Source: Nymphaea colorata (taxonomy: Eukaryota; Streptophyta; Magnoliopsida; Nymphaeales; Nymphaeaceae). From it: a DNA stretch of 64,000 nt. How positions within the stretch are numbered: the first letter of the stretch is position 1; each line of letters opens with the position of its first letter. Below the pieces are notes generated by a model. That model was given only the letters and a program-made list of their open reading frames with translations. It searched no databases and was not told the origin of the DNA. The stretch covers positions 6,690,505-6,754,504 of the forward strand of contig NC_045140.1 of NCBI RefSeq assembly GCF_008831285.2, written 5' to 3'. The position numbers and the translations under genes were made by a program. This document shows positions 36,461-47,665 of this stretch, piece by piece.

Positions 36461-37200
36461 GTGATTAAGTTTTCTGGAGGGCTCTTTCTCAATCAAAAGC
36501 GATATGCATATAGCCTGCTGGAAAGAGCCACCATGACATCGTGCAAACCAGCTGTCACTCCTTTGGTTCAAAATTACAAAAATCTGGTAGATGACACACC
36601 TTTTTTAGATCCGACATTCTTTCGGAGCTTGGTGGGAGGTCTCCAATACCTCACTTTCACGCGGCCTGACATCTCTTTCGCTGTCAACTTCATTAGTCAA
36701 TATATGCAAACGCCCATGATCAGCCACTTCCAACTTGTTAAAAGACTCCTTCGATATGTTAGTGGCTCCCTTGATATCGGCTGTCATTTATATCCGCAAG
36801 AGCAACTACAACTCTTTGCCTTCTCTGACTCTGACTGGGCTGGTTGTCAGGCAACGCGTTGCTCAACTATTGGTTTTGTTACATTTCTTGGCACTAATCC
36901 TATCTCATGGACAGCCAAGAAGCAACCCACAGTGGCCAGATCTACCACCAAGGCTGAGTACCGATCAATGGCATTCGCCGCTACCGAATTGACTTGGATT
37001 ACATATATCCTTAAAGACATCAAACTTTATCTAAGTCTGCACTTCAAGCGTCTATCAAACCGGTTTTTCACTCTCGAATGAAGCATGTGGAATTAGATTA
37101 TCATTTTCTACGGGAAAAGGTTGCACTTGGTCTTCTTACCACTCAATTAGTTCCATCAAGCCAACAGGTGGCCGACATTTTTACCAAAGCCCTCTCAAGG
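36461..37200 (+). pseudogene. Copia RT C-terminus and RNase H, broken near the end
   Basis: The open stretch includes TRPDISFAVNFISQYM, FSDSDWAGC with an RNase H acidic residue, and ARSTTKAEYRSM. A deletion near 37020-37070 removes the expected CDN...A block and shifts the frame. [15 protein letters not shown] and VADIFTKAL follow before the polypurine tract (GAGGGAGG, about 37208-37215). Confidence 0.88.
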
Positions 37201-37206
37201 CTGGTT

Positions 37207-37692
37207 TGAGGGAGGCTAAAGGCAATAACAGGGGAATCAAGAAGGAAACACCAGCCAGCAATAACAGTAACAATTGTAATCTTCTCAAGAAGGAAACACC
37301 AATCAGTCATGACAAGGGAGGCAGTAACACTCACGATGGATATAATGTCAATAAGGAAATATACACTGGCCAACCGTATGAAAAAAGTAATGCCAAGACA
37401 ATGGCTGGCCAGGCAGTTACTACAAGAGGCGAAGATACAACTGCCAAACAGAGAGGCACATCAACTAAACATGGAAATATCAATTGTAAATTAGATATTG
37501 TTTCCTCCTGTAATAATCGATATACATCATGTAATTCAGGAAACAATGATGCCTGTAATTCTATTATAAATAGAAGAAAGATCCATGCCTATCGACATCA
37601 AGATCGATAGTTGCCCTTTGTGGACGTAGGTGTGAGTTTACACCAAACCACGTTAAACAAGGTGTTAGTCCCTTAATCTCTGTTTTTCTTCA
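37207..37692 (+). repeat. 3' LTR of the Copia element
   Basis: It aligns with the 5' LTR from CTAAAGGCAATAACAGGGG at 37216 to TTTTTCTTCA at 37692. It carries an 11-bp insertion near its start that duplicates a nearby TCAAGAAGGAA, and a second small insertion near 37579. Confidence 0.85.
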
Positions 37693-37937
37693 ATGTCTGC
37701 ATTATTGCTGCCTTCCAAAGAACCCCAGGTAAAATGTTCGAGGAAATCTCTCAATTTGAACTAAAATAGATGTGGAAATATCCAACCAGTTTACCATATA
37801 AAAACTTGGCCGTGAAAAAATCAAATGAAAAATAAGGACCGGGTCACTCGATCGAGTCATAAAATGGAGCATCTCACAGCAGGAGAAACTGGCAAACGAC
37901 AAACTTCTTTCCAAACGTTGTCATAAGGGAAGGAGGA

Positions 37938-38081
37938 TCATAAGAAGAAGGTAGACAAATCCATTTGAGCTAGAGAAGTATAAAACGCCAACCACCCACC
38001 ACCCATCGAAAAGCAACCAATCGTGAAAGGAAGAGGAGAAAGAAGAAGCAGCAGCAACCGCTGCTGCTCTGATTCTCCCAT
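37938..38081 (-). CDS. possible first coding exon, 47-codon frame
   Basis: On the minus strand an ATG at 38081-38079 opens a frame starting MGESEQQRLL. It continues with a hydrophobic run (LLLLSPLPFTIGCFSM) and ends in TGA at 37938. A pyrimidine-rich acceptor-like TCTTCCTATTCCCCAG lies just upstream. The acidic start followed by a membrane-like segment could suit the N-terminus of the gene whose last exons are at 31970-32414. No clean donor is visible; GTGGGT after FSMG would give the right phase but is weak. Link and exon status are speculative. Confidence 0.25.
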   Translation of the reverse strand: MGESEQQRLLLLLLSPLPFTIGCFSMGGGWLAFYTSLAQMDLSTFFL

Positions 38082-38204
38082 CGCTTCTTCTTCTTCCTGG
38101 GGAATAGGAAGAAACTGGTTACGCTGCCAGGACTCGGCGGGGAAGACACCATTCTTATTTTTCAATTTATTGTCTAAATCTCTCTCAAATGAAGGGTGAA
38201 ACAA

Positions 38205-39460
38205 AAAAGATTGTATGATTGGGATGGTCTTCGTTTTGCAAATAAATTTGTACTCAAGTTAAGAGAATTCAAGCATCAAATTTGTACTTCGAATGTGGAA
38301 AGTTTGGTTTAAATGGATTTTGGTAGGAGTCATTGTTCCGCTTAAGTCGCAAAATTTTCCAACTCACAAGGATTTTGGTACATGATATTTTAAATATTTC
38401 ACTTATGAAAATAATTTATGGTATAGGAATAAAATATGAAAAAAAAAATACTATTCTCAGGAAGATATGTGAGTGAGCTAAGTACCCATACACTTTCTGT
38501 TTAGTCACTTTTACATAATCTTTTTTATATTTTATTTTCAAATTTTTATATTTTTTATTTAAGGCTACATCATTCTTAAATTAAAGGCCTAAATGTCTTC
38601 CTCATGTAGGTTTTCTAGACTTTGTCCATAGCAATTAAATATTAAAATTGAAAGAAATAAGACGAATATGAAAAAAATTCTCAATAATCTAGAACTACCG
38701 TGAAACAAATTTACCCTCAACCAGCAGCTTCCAATATTGTATACTTTTTTTTTTCGTTTTAAATTATTAATGCCAGCCTTTCTAAAGAATTATCAAGCCA
38801 AACCATTCTTTTGGTGACAAAAAAGGCTGTTCGTTTTAACTTTCATAAAATAAAATCAACTCCTTTGAGCTACCACACCAGTTGAAACCATTGTTTTCCA
38901 TTGGACGCAAGATTTTGATGGTTTAAAATTTAAAAAATTTAAAAATTTATTGTTGAAAAACAGTTACTAAATTGATATTAACCACCATTTATGATGCATC
39001 ATGGTTTGTGGTTTCTTTACAGTGATTTATTATCATTTTTAGTGACAAATTTTAAAAGTTTAGCCGTCCGACAACTATCAACACCCGGGAACATTGCTTT
39101 TTCCTTTATATGTATAACACTTGAAACCAGCTGGCTGGTGAATATGACCGAGTGGTGAAGTTTATAATTCATTGCTAAAAATAGCATAAACTATTGCTGG
39201 AAGCTTTGTAAGCCGTCGGTATACCATGACCTGTCACTAATGCTTGGTGACTAAAGCATATTTTTTTTTGGTTCTTTAATCATCCGGTAATGTCTAACAT
39301 TCGATTGATTTCAATATATATATATATATATAATAGAATAGAAGACCAACATTTTGCCTGAAGACAACTCAAATTAAAGCTGTTTTATATTAAAATAATG
39401 CTTACCTATCTGTTAGTATTTCTTACTTTGTTTAAATTATTAACAATAACTTAAATAATT
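38205..39460. other. intergenic or intronic, no gene seen
   Basis: AT-rich sequence with a (TA)n tract near 39316-39333. I see no coding or element structure. Confidence 0.4.
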
Positions 39461-39724
39461 TCATCGTTTAACTGGTCTTGACCCACCATCTGTAGCATTT
39501 TTATGGCTACTAAATTCCATACCAATGGAAGGTGTACATTCAATGGATACTGTTGGAGCATATCCTACATCTCCGTTATCAACAGGGACACATTCATCGT
39601 CATGTTCTATTATGGATTTATAGTCATTGTCTAATTGTAACTCCACATTAACAACAACATCTGCATCCTGTGCATTGTGATTATTTTCTTCAACTGATCC
39701 AACATTACTGGATACAAACTTCAA
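39461..39724 (-). pseudogene. FAR1/FHY3-like N-terminal fragment
   Basis: The minus-strand frame (about 87 codons) has an acidic, low-complexity start and then TPSIGMEFSSHKNA. The PxxGMEFxSxxxA pattern is the hallmark opening of the FAR1 DNA-binding domain, in proteins derived from MULE transposases. The frame then departs (TDGGSRPVKR, stop) before the conserved FY...YA...GF continuation. No ATG starts the frame naturally and no downstream exons are seen. It is probably a decayed or captured fragment, or the first exon of a dead gene. Confidence 0.4.
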
Positions 39725-40257
39725 ATAATGTTATTCTCACATTTATGTTTCTTCTTACATTCATAATTCTGATGCAAAAAGAATCTCGTTAAATATGATG
39801 CCTAAACTATATAAAGAGCCTAAGAAAAACTATAACAAATTATAAAAAAAAGAAGATTTTTATGTGCAGTCGGCTGCTTTGGTTCTTTGCTCTCTCAGGT
39901 CGTTGCTTGTGTGCTCTCTCGGGCGCTAATGAGAGCTCCTAGCTTCCAACAGCATTGCGCAATCGAGAGAGGTAGCATGCGTCGATCTGGGTAGACGCAT
40001 CCTGCCTCAAGAGCGTGAGAGAGATATAGTTCAAGGGGAAAAAAGAAAACGACGGCTGTTCGCCGGCGTCCATGGCTGGTAGAAACTAATACAAAAAATT
40101 AAGTTCCTGGGAGCAGACAACGGCGCACGCGAGCACGAGGACTACCACCGCGCGGAATTAAAAGTGTTTCCACCGTTATCTTCTCGCTCTTTTTGGGAGC
40201 GATTATCGTCAGCTCTCACACATGCTTTATTTATCCAAGATCACTGGTTACCATGTG
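39725..40257. other. intergenic, no gene seen
   Basis: A GC-richer patch at 39870-40200 contains CT- and GA-rich words but no supported gene. Confidence 0.35.
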
Positions 40258-40259
40258 AA

Positions 40260-40592
40260 TGGGGTGACAAAGCCCAGGCAACCGGCCGGCTCGCTTGGGC
40301 AGGCTTGACAACCAAAACCTGGGTTTGGGCTTGGCCCGGCACTTAAAACCCAATCATGGGTCCGGGCCGAGCTCGAGTGTGGCTCGATTAAATTCAAAAA
40401 TATATATTTTAATATAAATGATATACAAATATAATTAATCGTAACATATATTAAAAAAATATTATTGAACCCACTCGAGCTTAATTGAGCCCATCCAAGT
40501 CGGCCCCACCCCATAATTGATCGGGCCAGCTCGATACTCTTTTTTCGGGCCTAAGTACTAGGTACCCAATGAGTATCCAGCCCGACGCCCAG
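40260..40592. mobile_element. probable hAT-like MITE, GC-rich arms
   Basis: GC-rich arms (GGGCTTGGCCCGG on the left, CCAGCCCGACGCCCAGCC on the right) surround an AT-rich core, the same design as 31270-31542. The ends are roughly inverted, but the flanks give no clear duplication. Confidence 0.4.
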
Positions 40593-40879
40593 CCTCATGC
40601 ATCATGCATCTTTTTAATAATCGTGGCCTGGTTTGCACTCTATATATTAAGAGTTCTATTCTCACCATTTAAAAGATAAAAGAGAGTCAATAAAAGATGA
40701 GCTCCCCTTTATGCTGGATGTAGGCAATGATAGCTGTATATCTTTGAGCATTATAGTGTGTTTTCCTGGTTTGTTTTATGTTTGAACAGCACCTGTCCTG
40801 GTAGGCTACTTTGCCTTCTTTGCTGCTGATCGGAGACGTAATGCAAGGAGCAGAAGCTGCAGAACCATACATTTTTTTA

Positions 40880-41031
40880 TGAGCGGAGCCAAATTAAAGT
40901 TTATAAATTTTAATTAGGATCAAAATGTTATTTTCCAAAATTTTTATATAAAACAATTAAAATTTTTTAAAATTTGTAACTTTAAGGTAGGGCCAGGCAG
41001 ATGTGAACCTACCTTGGCTTCGCCCCCCCTA
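40880..41031. mobile_element. hAT-like MITE (family 2)
   Basis: Left end TGAGCGGAGCCAAATT; right end TTGGCTTCGCCCCCCCTA, the inverse of a TAGGGGGGGCGAAGCC start. The interior matches the other three copies. No target duplication is visible. Confidence 0.6.
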
Positions 41032-41188
41032 ACAACAAAAGTTAATTTTTCCCTTTATAAGGGCAGTCAAATTTGACATGAAAAAATAGTAAGGATGGCC
41101 CAACGTATTCACCACCGTTTGATGGAAATCGATCCGCCGATTTCTCAGCTCCTCTTACCATCTAGCAATAAAGAGGTCTGACAAATAC

Positions 41189-41190
<2 letters not shown>

Positions 41191-41240
<50 letters not shown>
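41191..41240. repeat. (CT)n-(TA)n compound microsatellite
   Basis: A CT tract runs directly into a TA tract. Confidence 0.95.
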
Positions 41241-41246
<6 letters not shown>

Positions 41247-41550
41247 GATTAACAGTTTAGTTACTATTTTGTGTTGCTTTTACTAACAAACACTTAAATT
41301 TAAAAATTTTAAAAAGTAAATATAGTTGCACAAATGAAATGTATATATAGCCTCTTCTCAAGTACATAACTATACAAATGTGGTGGAAACCAAACGGTTT
41401 TTTTAAAAGATCTAATTATCTCTTAAAGGAGGCAATTGTTCACATTTAAATGTTTTTGTTTTTCCCTCCCCCTTTCTCTTTTCCCCGTCGTCTAAAGGTA
41501 ATTTCAATCTTTCAGAAAAACAGATTAGCTTCTATATTTTCAATTTGATT

Positions 41551-41658
41551 GGTTGAAATTTAAACTCCACATTGTAAACTGAATCCAAATCCACTATATA
41601 TATATATATATACAATGGATTTAGATTCAGTTTACAATGTGAAGTTTAAATTTCAACC
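41551..41658. repeat. long near-perfect inverted repeat (hairpin)
   Basis: Two 43-base arms (41551-41593 and 41616-41658) are reverse complements except at two positions, separated by a 22-base TA-rich loop. In RNA of the minus strand both mismatches would be G-U pairs, so the stem would be fully paired. No gene contains it and it matches none of the MITE families here. It may be a young inverted duplication or a small-RNA precursor; the sequence alone cannot say. Confidence 0.85.
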
Positions 41659-41976
41659 ACAAACATGGCAAAAGGCTAGATCAAGTCCAGCCCATTTGCA
41701 TCCATCAACACGTTTGCACTTTGGCCAACCACTAGGAAATCAGTCTGAGCTTAAATCCTACAAAACACCAAACTCTTTTTTTGTGCACCTCTAGGAAAGC
41801 ATAATGTAGGCGTTAGTCACAACGTTTTAGCTTGTCTTAAATGAGACTGAGGGCGCATTTGATTATATCATAAGAATTATATTGAAATATGTCAAAATCT
41901 GGATTTTAGCAATAGATTTAATTTATAAAATGCGTGGGTTACATCATAAATATATGTTATCTGCGTTTTAAAATCT

Positions 41977-42022
41977 ATGAATCTCAAGCCCAACCCTCCA
42001 TGAATCTCAAGCCCAACCCTCC
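41977..42022. repeat. 23-bp tandem duplication
   Basis: ATGAATCTCAAGCCCAACCC occurs twice with a 23-base period (starts 41977 and 42000). Confidence 0.85.
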
Positions 42023-42312
42023 ATTCCCACTCTTTTTAGCTTGAAAATCATTGATCGAACGTATATCTAAAATATTAAATTCATGATTTTGAAATCTACA
42101 AGTTCTTAAGGTCCTAATTGTAAGGTAGGCCTAATGCAAAATGAACCAAATTTGATAAAACATTCCCTAAGATTCTGACACATTGAATAGCTCATACCTC
42201 TCGTTTCATGAGTGAGGTTTTAAAGTACTTATTTGGTGTCTTCGAAGATGTTGGTGCAAGAGGATGGGATGGAGGCTGGTAGGTTATCATATGAATTTTG
42301 AATGTTAGGAAC

Positions 42313-42741
42313 ATGGATGTCAACTGATCGGATTCAGATCAAATATTTTCTTAATCATATCTGTTTTTTTAGATATTCAGATTCGAATACGATTAAAAAC
42401 AAGTCATACCCAAATCCTAAATCTGATTTTACGATCTGAATCCGATCTAAATATAATTTTTTTTATTCATACCTGAATCTGAATCTGAATTTACCAATTT
42501 TCAAAATGTAATGACATTAAATACAAGATATTTGTCGAAAAATGAATCTGGTTAGATATCTATGTATATTCAAATCTGTCAAATATTTATGTATGTTTGA
42601 ATTTGAATTCGATCGGATGTCATTTATTAAATCTGAATCCGATCTGATTTCTTAATCGGATCTTAAGTTTTTTTTTATATTCAATTTTTTTGGATCGGTT
42701 TGATCAGATATCATATTCAAATCAAATATATTGACACCCTC
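42313..42741. mobile_element. dispersed repeat family 1, full-length but diverged copy
   Basis: It starts ATGGATGTCAACTGATCGG and ends AAATATATTGACACCCT. The interior has the usual AATCCGAT and GAATCTGA words. No clean flanking duplication. Confidence 0.55.
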
Positions 42742-43324
42742 ATGATTAATGAAAAAGTTGAAGCACACCAAAAGCAAACTTTGTATCATGCGAGATAAAG
42801 TGTTGGTTGAGAACTTGGGAGAGATATGATAAAGTGCTTGTACGGTTTTTAGAGACAGAAGAAGGTAACGGGTCTCACCTTCATTTCGGGCGTGAAAAAA
42901 ACACCTGTTATACGAGCTGGAAACTCGCAATGAATGGAACAGGCCACGTCAATTTTAAAAGAAAAGGAAAAATAGAAGGAGGAATTTAGCCATTCAAACT
43001 GAGTTCTGACCACCTAATCGGATGTGGAAAGGTCAGTCAATGGCGGATGGTGATGTGTAAATCGCAGGAGTTGAGAAGAAAAGCGACAGGTGGGGCAGCA
43101 CAACGTGGAAGTTTCAAGGAAAGCTTGGCCATACAGAGGGCACGACACCCATGTGCCTCCTTACATCATTCCAGCCCTTCGCTTCGCTCCCTTCGTATTC
43201 CTTTCAATATACTGATTTTATTAATTTATTATTGTTTTTGTGAAGAGAGCATAAATATCAATTAAACCAGCGGTTTGTCTTATCCTTACAAGGGATATGT
43301 TTGTTTTTTTTTTCTCAAAATGCG

Positions 43325-43482
43325 TAGAAATCAGATATAAGATATTTAATTAAAATTAATTTAAATTTAAATTTGATTTTATGTTTATTAATCTAAATCT
43401 GAATTTGATTGGATGACCTTTCTTAAATCTTAATCAAATCCAACTTTTGAATCAAATTTTGACCTATTTTACCATATTTGAT
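43325..43482. repeat. dispersed repeat family 1, interior fragment
   Basis: The text from CAGATATAAGATATTTAATT through GATTGGATGACCTTTCTTAAATC parallels family 1 interiors; no termini are present. Confidence 0.35.
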
Positions 43483-43549
43483 CTACATGAAATAGTTTAA
43501 TTAGAATATGATCCAAATTATATTTATTTTCTCTCACATTTTTTTTTTT

Positions 43550-44960
43550 TTGCAGGGTGAATGGTCCATTCCACCACTTCAAAGAGAGACAACTTTCTCC
43601 TGCCTTACCCATCACCTCAATGATCACAAAGCTTGCGTCGAAATCTATTACGGCCGAGAAGATGAACACACTGGGTTGTGACAACAATCATAAGATTTGA
43701 CTCCCTTACCTTTCACTTTCAAGTTCATAAGAAGAATCAAATTCTTGATGAAAGAATTAGAGGACCATGCAAGCCTGAAAGTGAACCCATCAAACTCTTC
43801 AGTAATTCATTTTCATGTTTTGCCTCAAAGAAGTGGGAGGCTTGCTCAGTTGCTTAATTGAACAGTAGCAAGTCTTCCTCCAAAATACTTTGGCACGCCT
43901 TTGGTGGATGGCGTGACAAAAGAGTCCCATTGTAGAGAGTTGCTGCTTAAGTTTCAGAAAAGACTTGCTACGTGGAAAGCTCTTATAGTGGCAGATATTG
44001 CTTGATTAGACATAACTTGACCTTCATGGCCAACTTTTGCATGAAAGTTTTTAAGATTCCTAATGAAAGTCTGACCCAGATGTAGAAATGTATGGAGTCC
44101 TTTTTGTGGGCGAAAAATTTTGATGGCCATAGGAAAATTCACTTGGTAAATTGGAGTAACTTGCATAGATCCAAGAAGGAGGGTGAAGTTGGCCTGAGGC
44201 CTTGAGAGATTGGAACAAAGTCCCTACTAGCTAGCAGACTATGTAGAAATTGTTAATCTGAATGGAATAACATGAAAATAGAAGCAAGTCAGATATCTCT
44301 CCTGCCATGGTAATCTATGGATTCTAAGCTACTTTGGGCTCTTGGGCTTGGATGAGTTTCAGCAAGGACTGAGCAGGATTAAGAGCATGCTTAAGTGGAA
44401 AATAGAAGATGGATTGCAGATAAAGTCCTAGCTTGACAAATGGGGGTGTGGAATTCTTTCACAAGAATCTCGAGGAAAGGAATATGTTTCAGTTAGCAGG
44501 GATGTAGATTTGATCACTCTGCTTGCAGCTAAGAAGTTTTACAGACTCCATAATGTGATGAATTGAGAATCAACATTTTCCTAGCATATAAGCAGAAGTT
44601 GCTCACTCAAGATAAGCTCAAATATATGGGGTCTTATATAGTTAACAGATGTGTGTTACGTCAAAAAGAGGACAAAGGTAATATCCATGTGCTATCCAGA
44701 TGTTCCATGACCGTGGGGGTATGAGTCTTCATAGTCAAGAAGTTTGATAGAAGAAGGATACCATGGCAAAAGGCCAATAGGAACTTTTAGCCTAGTCTAA
44801 GGTGAACTTAAGAATGACACCATTGATCATCTGCTGGAAAATCTCTTTTTCTTGATAATTTGGAGATTAAGGTGTGCAGGAAATACAATCTCTCGCAATA
44901 AAATGGAGGCTGGACAGATAGACAAATTGAAAAAACTGATTCGGAGGAAACGTCTTTTCA
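43550..44960 (+). pseudogene. LINE (L1-type) reverse-transcriptase remnant
   Basis: Scattered frames on the plus strand read like the C-terminal half of a plant LINE reverse transcriptase. Examples are LPPKYFGTPLVDGVTK followed by FQKRLATWKA near 43878-43976, the FLWAKNF and KIHLVNW words near 44100-44156, and a zf-RVT-like CVLRQKEDKGNIHVLSRC near 44650-44705. The frame changes repeatedly and many stops occur. The catalytic half and both ends are missing. This is a dead fragment lying just left of the Copia element that starts at 45182. Confidence 0.65.
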
Positions 44961-45181
44961 ATTTTAACTGCTTTGGGAGATGATAGATTGTAGGCACTCA
45001 TCAACATCTGGTCAAAAATCAGGTTCATATGTAAGCAAAAATGTCTGTGTGGATCCAAGGGAGTGATGCTTAAGTATCATTGTCATCAGGCATAGAAATA
45101 GAAAAGTTGCTGCTGGTATTCTTTAGTCTCCACTTTATCAAGAAGCTCATGTTCAATGTTGTGAAAATGGAGTTGCTTTTG

Positions 45182-45579
45182 TGTTGGATAATGACCATTG
45201 AGCCCTCTAATACCACAGATGTAACTGTGAGGGGGCGTGCTCATAATTACAACTTAAAATTTTACAAACTGTTTTTTAAATAATTAATTTTTATATAATG
45301 TAATTAATTTACAAAATCAAAACTTCCTGATTTCTCTCACTAGCCTAACTGCAAGATGGGCTTAACATATAATAATTACCTATAAGCCCTATTGAAGCAA
45401 ACCTGTAAAATCTCTCACCTTCTCGCCATCCTCAGTTGACATCTCTTCTTCTACTTCTTCTTCTTCTCTTCTCATTTGGTTACTGCTACTTTACAGTGTT
45501 CCTGGAAGATCCCCATCTGATCGGTAAAAAACCAGTTTGGAGACTCTTCTGGTGAACTTGCTGAGAAGGCTGAAGGATC
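45182..45579 (+). repeat. 5' LTR of the old Copia element
   Basis: It aligns with 51074-51519. It starts TGTTGGATAATGACCATTGA. Shared landmarks are ATTACAACTTAAAA, ATTTACAAAATCAA, CTTCTTCTACTTCTTCTTCT and GCTGAGAAGGCTGAAGGAT. Confidence 0.75.
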
Positions 45580-46065
45580 TACATGCATAATCCACTATAG
45601 AAACTCCAATAGTACTATTAGTGATAGGTTCCACCTCACCAGAAACTAGTGAGTTAATTTCAAACCCTATTAATGCCAGGATAGAATACAAGTCTTTAAT
45701 GTCAAGAGATTATTCACATTCTAGAAATAAAAAATAAAAGAAATATGATATGCATGCGATTTTTTTTTGTATGCCTAGTTGAGAGCTTTCTATTTAGATA
45801 GATACAAATCTTTCTTTTTTTGTACAAGCATATTAGAGATCTCCTACATACGTTTTATTAGTGGGCACCATATAGAGTTTAGGCATGTAGAATTAAAGTA
45901 TACTACATGCCTGATAGTTTAAAATAGAGCATCGGAATCAGATTTCCTGCATATGAATTTAAGTAAGATTAAACAAAAATTAGTGGAGGTTTCTTTCATT
46001 AGGCATTTATAAAGCAATAGCAATTGAAGCATCTGAAATTTTGTCTCAGAACGTATAAACATATT

Positions 46066-46067
<2 letters not shown>

Positions 46068-46127
<60 letters not shown>
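46068..46127. repeat. (TA)n microsatellite
   Basis: A TA tract of about 60 bases inside the old Copia element. Confidence 0.95.
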
Positions 46128-46131
<4 letters not shown>

Positions 46132-46568
46132 CAATCATGTTCATATGTATGAGTTGTTAACAACATAGCATGGAAATTGGATTTTATCTAATGATCAGAA
46201 GCATATGAAATTTTACTTTGAATATAAGAAAGGAAAAATATGTGTACTAAATGTTAGAACTGCTATTCAGCTTCTCAGAGAGCAGCTTGAGCACATCCAT
46301 TGTTGGTCTTTCAAAATATATGCATGCTTATGCAAAAGTGTTATGTGCATTTTGCTTTAGTAAAATCTCTATGGGACATGTAGATAGTCTGTTTTCAATT
46401 TTTCTTAATCATGAATCAAGAATTATTATCTCTGACCCAAAGGATTTTTTCACATGACTTTTTTATATGTAAAATGTAGAAATATAAGGAACAATTAAAT
46501 AAATATAAAACCAGGAGGGAGATCCATATGAATCATTGTGAGTTTGCCCTAATCAACCATAGGATACT

Positions 46569-46746
46569 GAAGATATACTCCGAGATTGTCAAGTCTCCTG
46601 CTTGGCAAAGGGCCCCTATGCATTTGGTTGAGGTTAAAAATGAAGGGGGAAGGAGCTGAAGATATACTCCGAAATTGTCAAGTCTCCTGCTTGGCAAAGG
46701 GCCCCTATGCATTTGGTTGAGGTTAAAAATGAAGGGGGAAGGAGTG
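46569..46746. repeat. 89-bp tandem duplication, two copies
   Basis: Copies at 46569-46657 and 46658-46746 both start GAAGATATACTCCGA and are nearly identical. The duplication postdates decay of the surrounding Copia element. Confidence 0.9.
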
Positions 46747-46949
46747 GAAAATGAACTGTGAAGACATACGATCAAAGAATAAAGAGTGGAAGGAAAATTG
46801 AAGCGTCTAGAACAAACATAAATAATATTAGGAGTAGAAACTCTCTTCTGATTGTTGATTTGAAGCAGTTCTTTTCTTGAAATTGATAGTTTTTCTTTCC
46901 TCACTTTCATTGTTTGTACCTTTGTTCAAGTTGTGTTTTTGTACACTGT

Positions 46950-47340
46950 TGAGCAGCCATAGTTGTCTTTGTTTGTCCTCTGGATCATGGTGGTATCATG
47001 CATTTGTAACTATGAAAATCAAAAGACAATGAATAGTGTGCGGTCCACATGAAAGACTTGAGTCCTAGAGAAGAAAAGGTCTACGTGAAAAATAATTCTT
47101 ATTGTGATATCATGAGAAAAAAGTTATATCGACTCAATATTGGAAGCACACATGTGTTATTTGAATGATGTACTTTATGTCTCCTTTATGAGGAGGAACT
47201 TTGTACCTAACTGATTGGGAAATGTTTTAAGGTACATTTCGTTATAGGGAATGCTATTGTGGGAAAACATGGCATGATACTGTTTGTCAAAAAACATGAC
47301 ATATTCAAACTTCATGAAATGAATAAAGTATTAGCATTGA
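46950..47340 (+). pseudogene. Copia protease tail remnant
   Basis: Plus-strand frames give NDVLYV and MRRNF words in the order seen at the end of Copia proteases, with stops and frame changes. The active site is not clearly preserved. Confidence 0.45.
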
Positions 47341-47350
47341 ATGTGAAGGT

Positions 47351-47665
47351 ATGTATATATGGTATGGAAGATTAGGCCATGTAAATATAAATAAAATAAA
47401 CAAATTAATGCAACAAATTATGCATGATATTGATGAAAATAACTTGGAAAATTGTAAGTCATGCTTATATGAAACGATGCCAAGAGAACTCTTTTATTCA
47501 GAAGTAATTCCAGCCACTGATAAATTAGAAATTTTACATACAAATATTTGTGGATTATTCACGGTCAAACTCATAGTGGCATGCTTTAGTTATAACTACC
47601 TAATTAAACAAAAATACGAAGCCTTTGAACAATTCCAAGAATACAAGAATGAAGTGGAAAGATAA
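47351..47665 (+). pseudogene. Copia GAG-pre-integrase and integrase start
   Basis: The 104-codon frame carries WYGRLGHVN (first zinc-binding histidine replaced by tyrosine), then CKSC. The first catalytic block reads HTNICG, where the usual aspartate is asparagine (codon 47543-47545). The protein stops at 47665 and the remaining integrase core is not intact. It is inactive by both substitution and truncation. Confidence 0.75.

Larger units (their letters stand above)
32628..37692 (+). mobile_element. Ty1/Copia retrotransposon, structurally complete but coding-defective
   Basis: The element has two LTRs, a primer-binding site matching initiator tRNA-Met, and gag, protease, integrase, reverse transcriptase and RNase H in the Copia order. 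Integrase before reverse transcriptase is the defining Copia trait. In-frame stops and frameshifts break every region except the integrase core. By eye the LTRs differ at roughly 15 aligned positions plus small indels, so insertion is moderately old. I find no 5-bp target duplication (TTAGG on the left, ATGTC on the right). It lies between the minus-strand exons at 31970-32414 and the possible first exon at 38081. Confidence 0.92.

Noticed and set aside
41851-42115. Possible third Tourist-like MITE starting GGGCGCATTTGATT
   Set aside because: The right end does not form an inverted repeat with the left and no TAA/TTA pair is evident.
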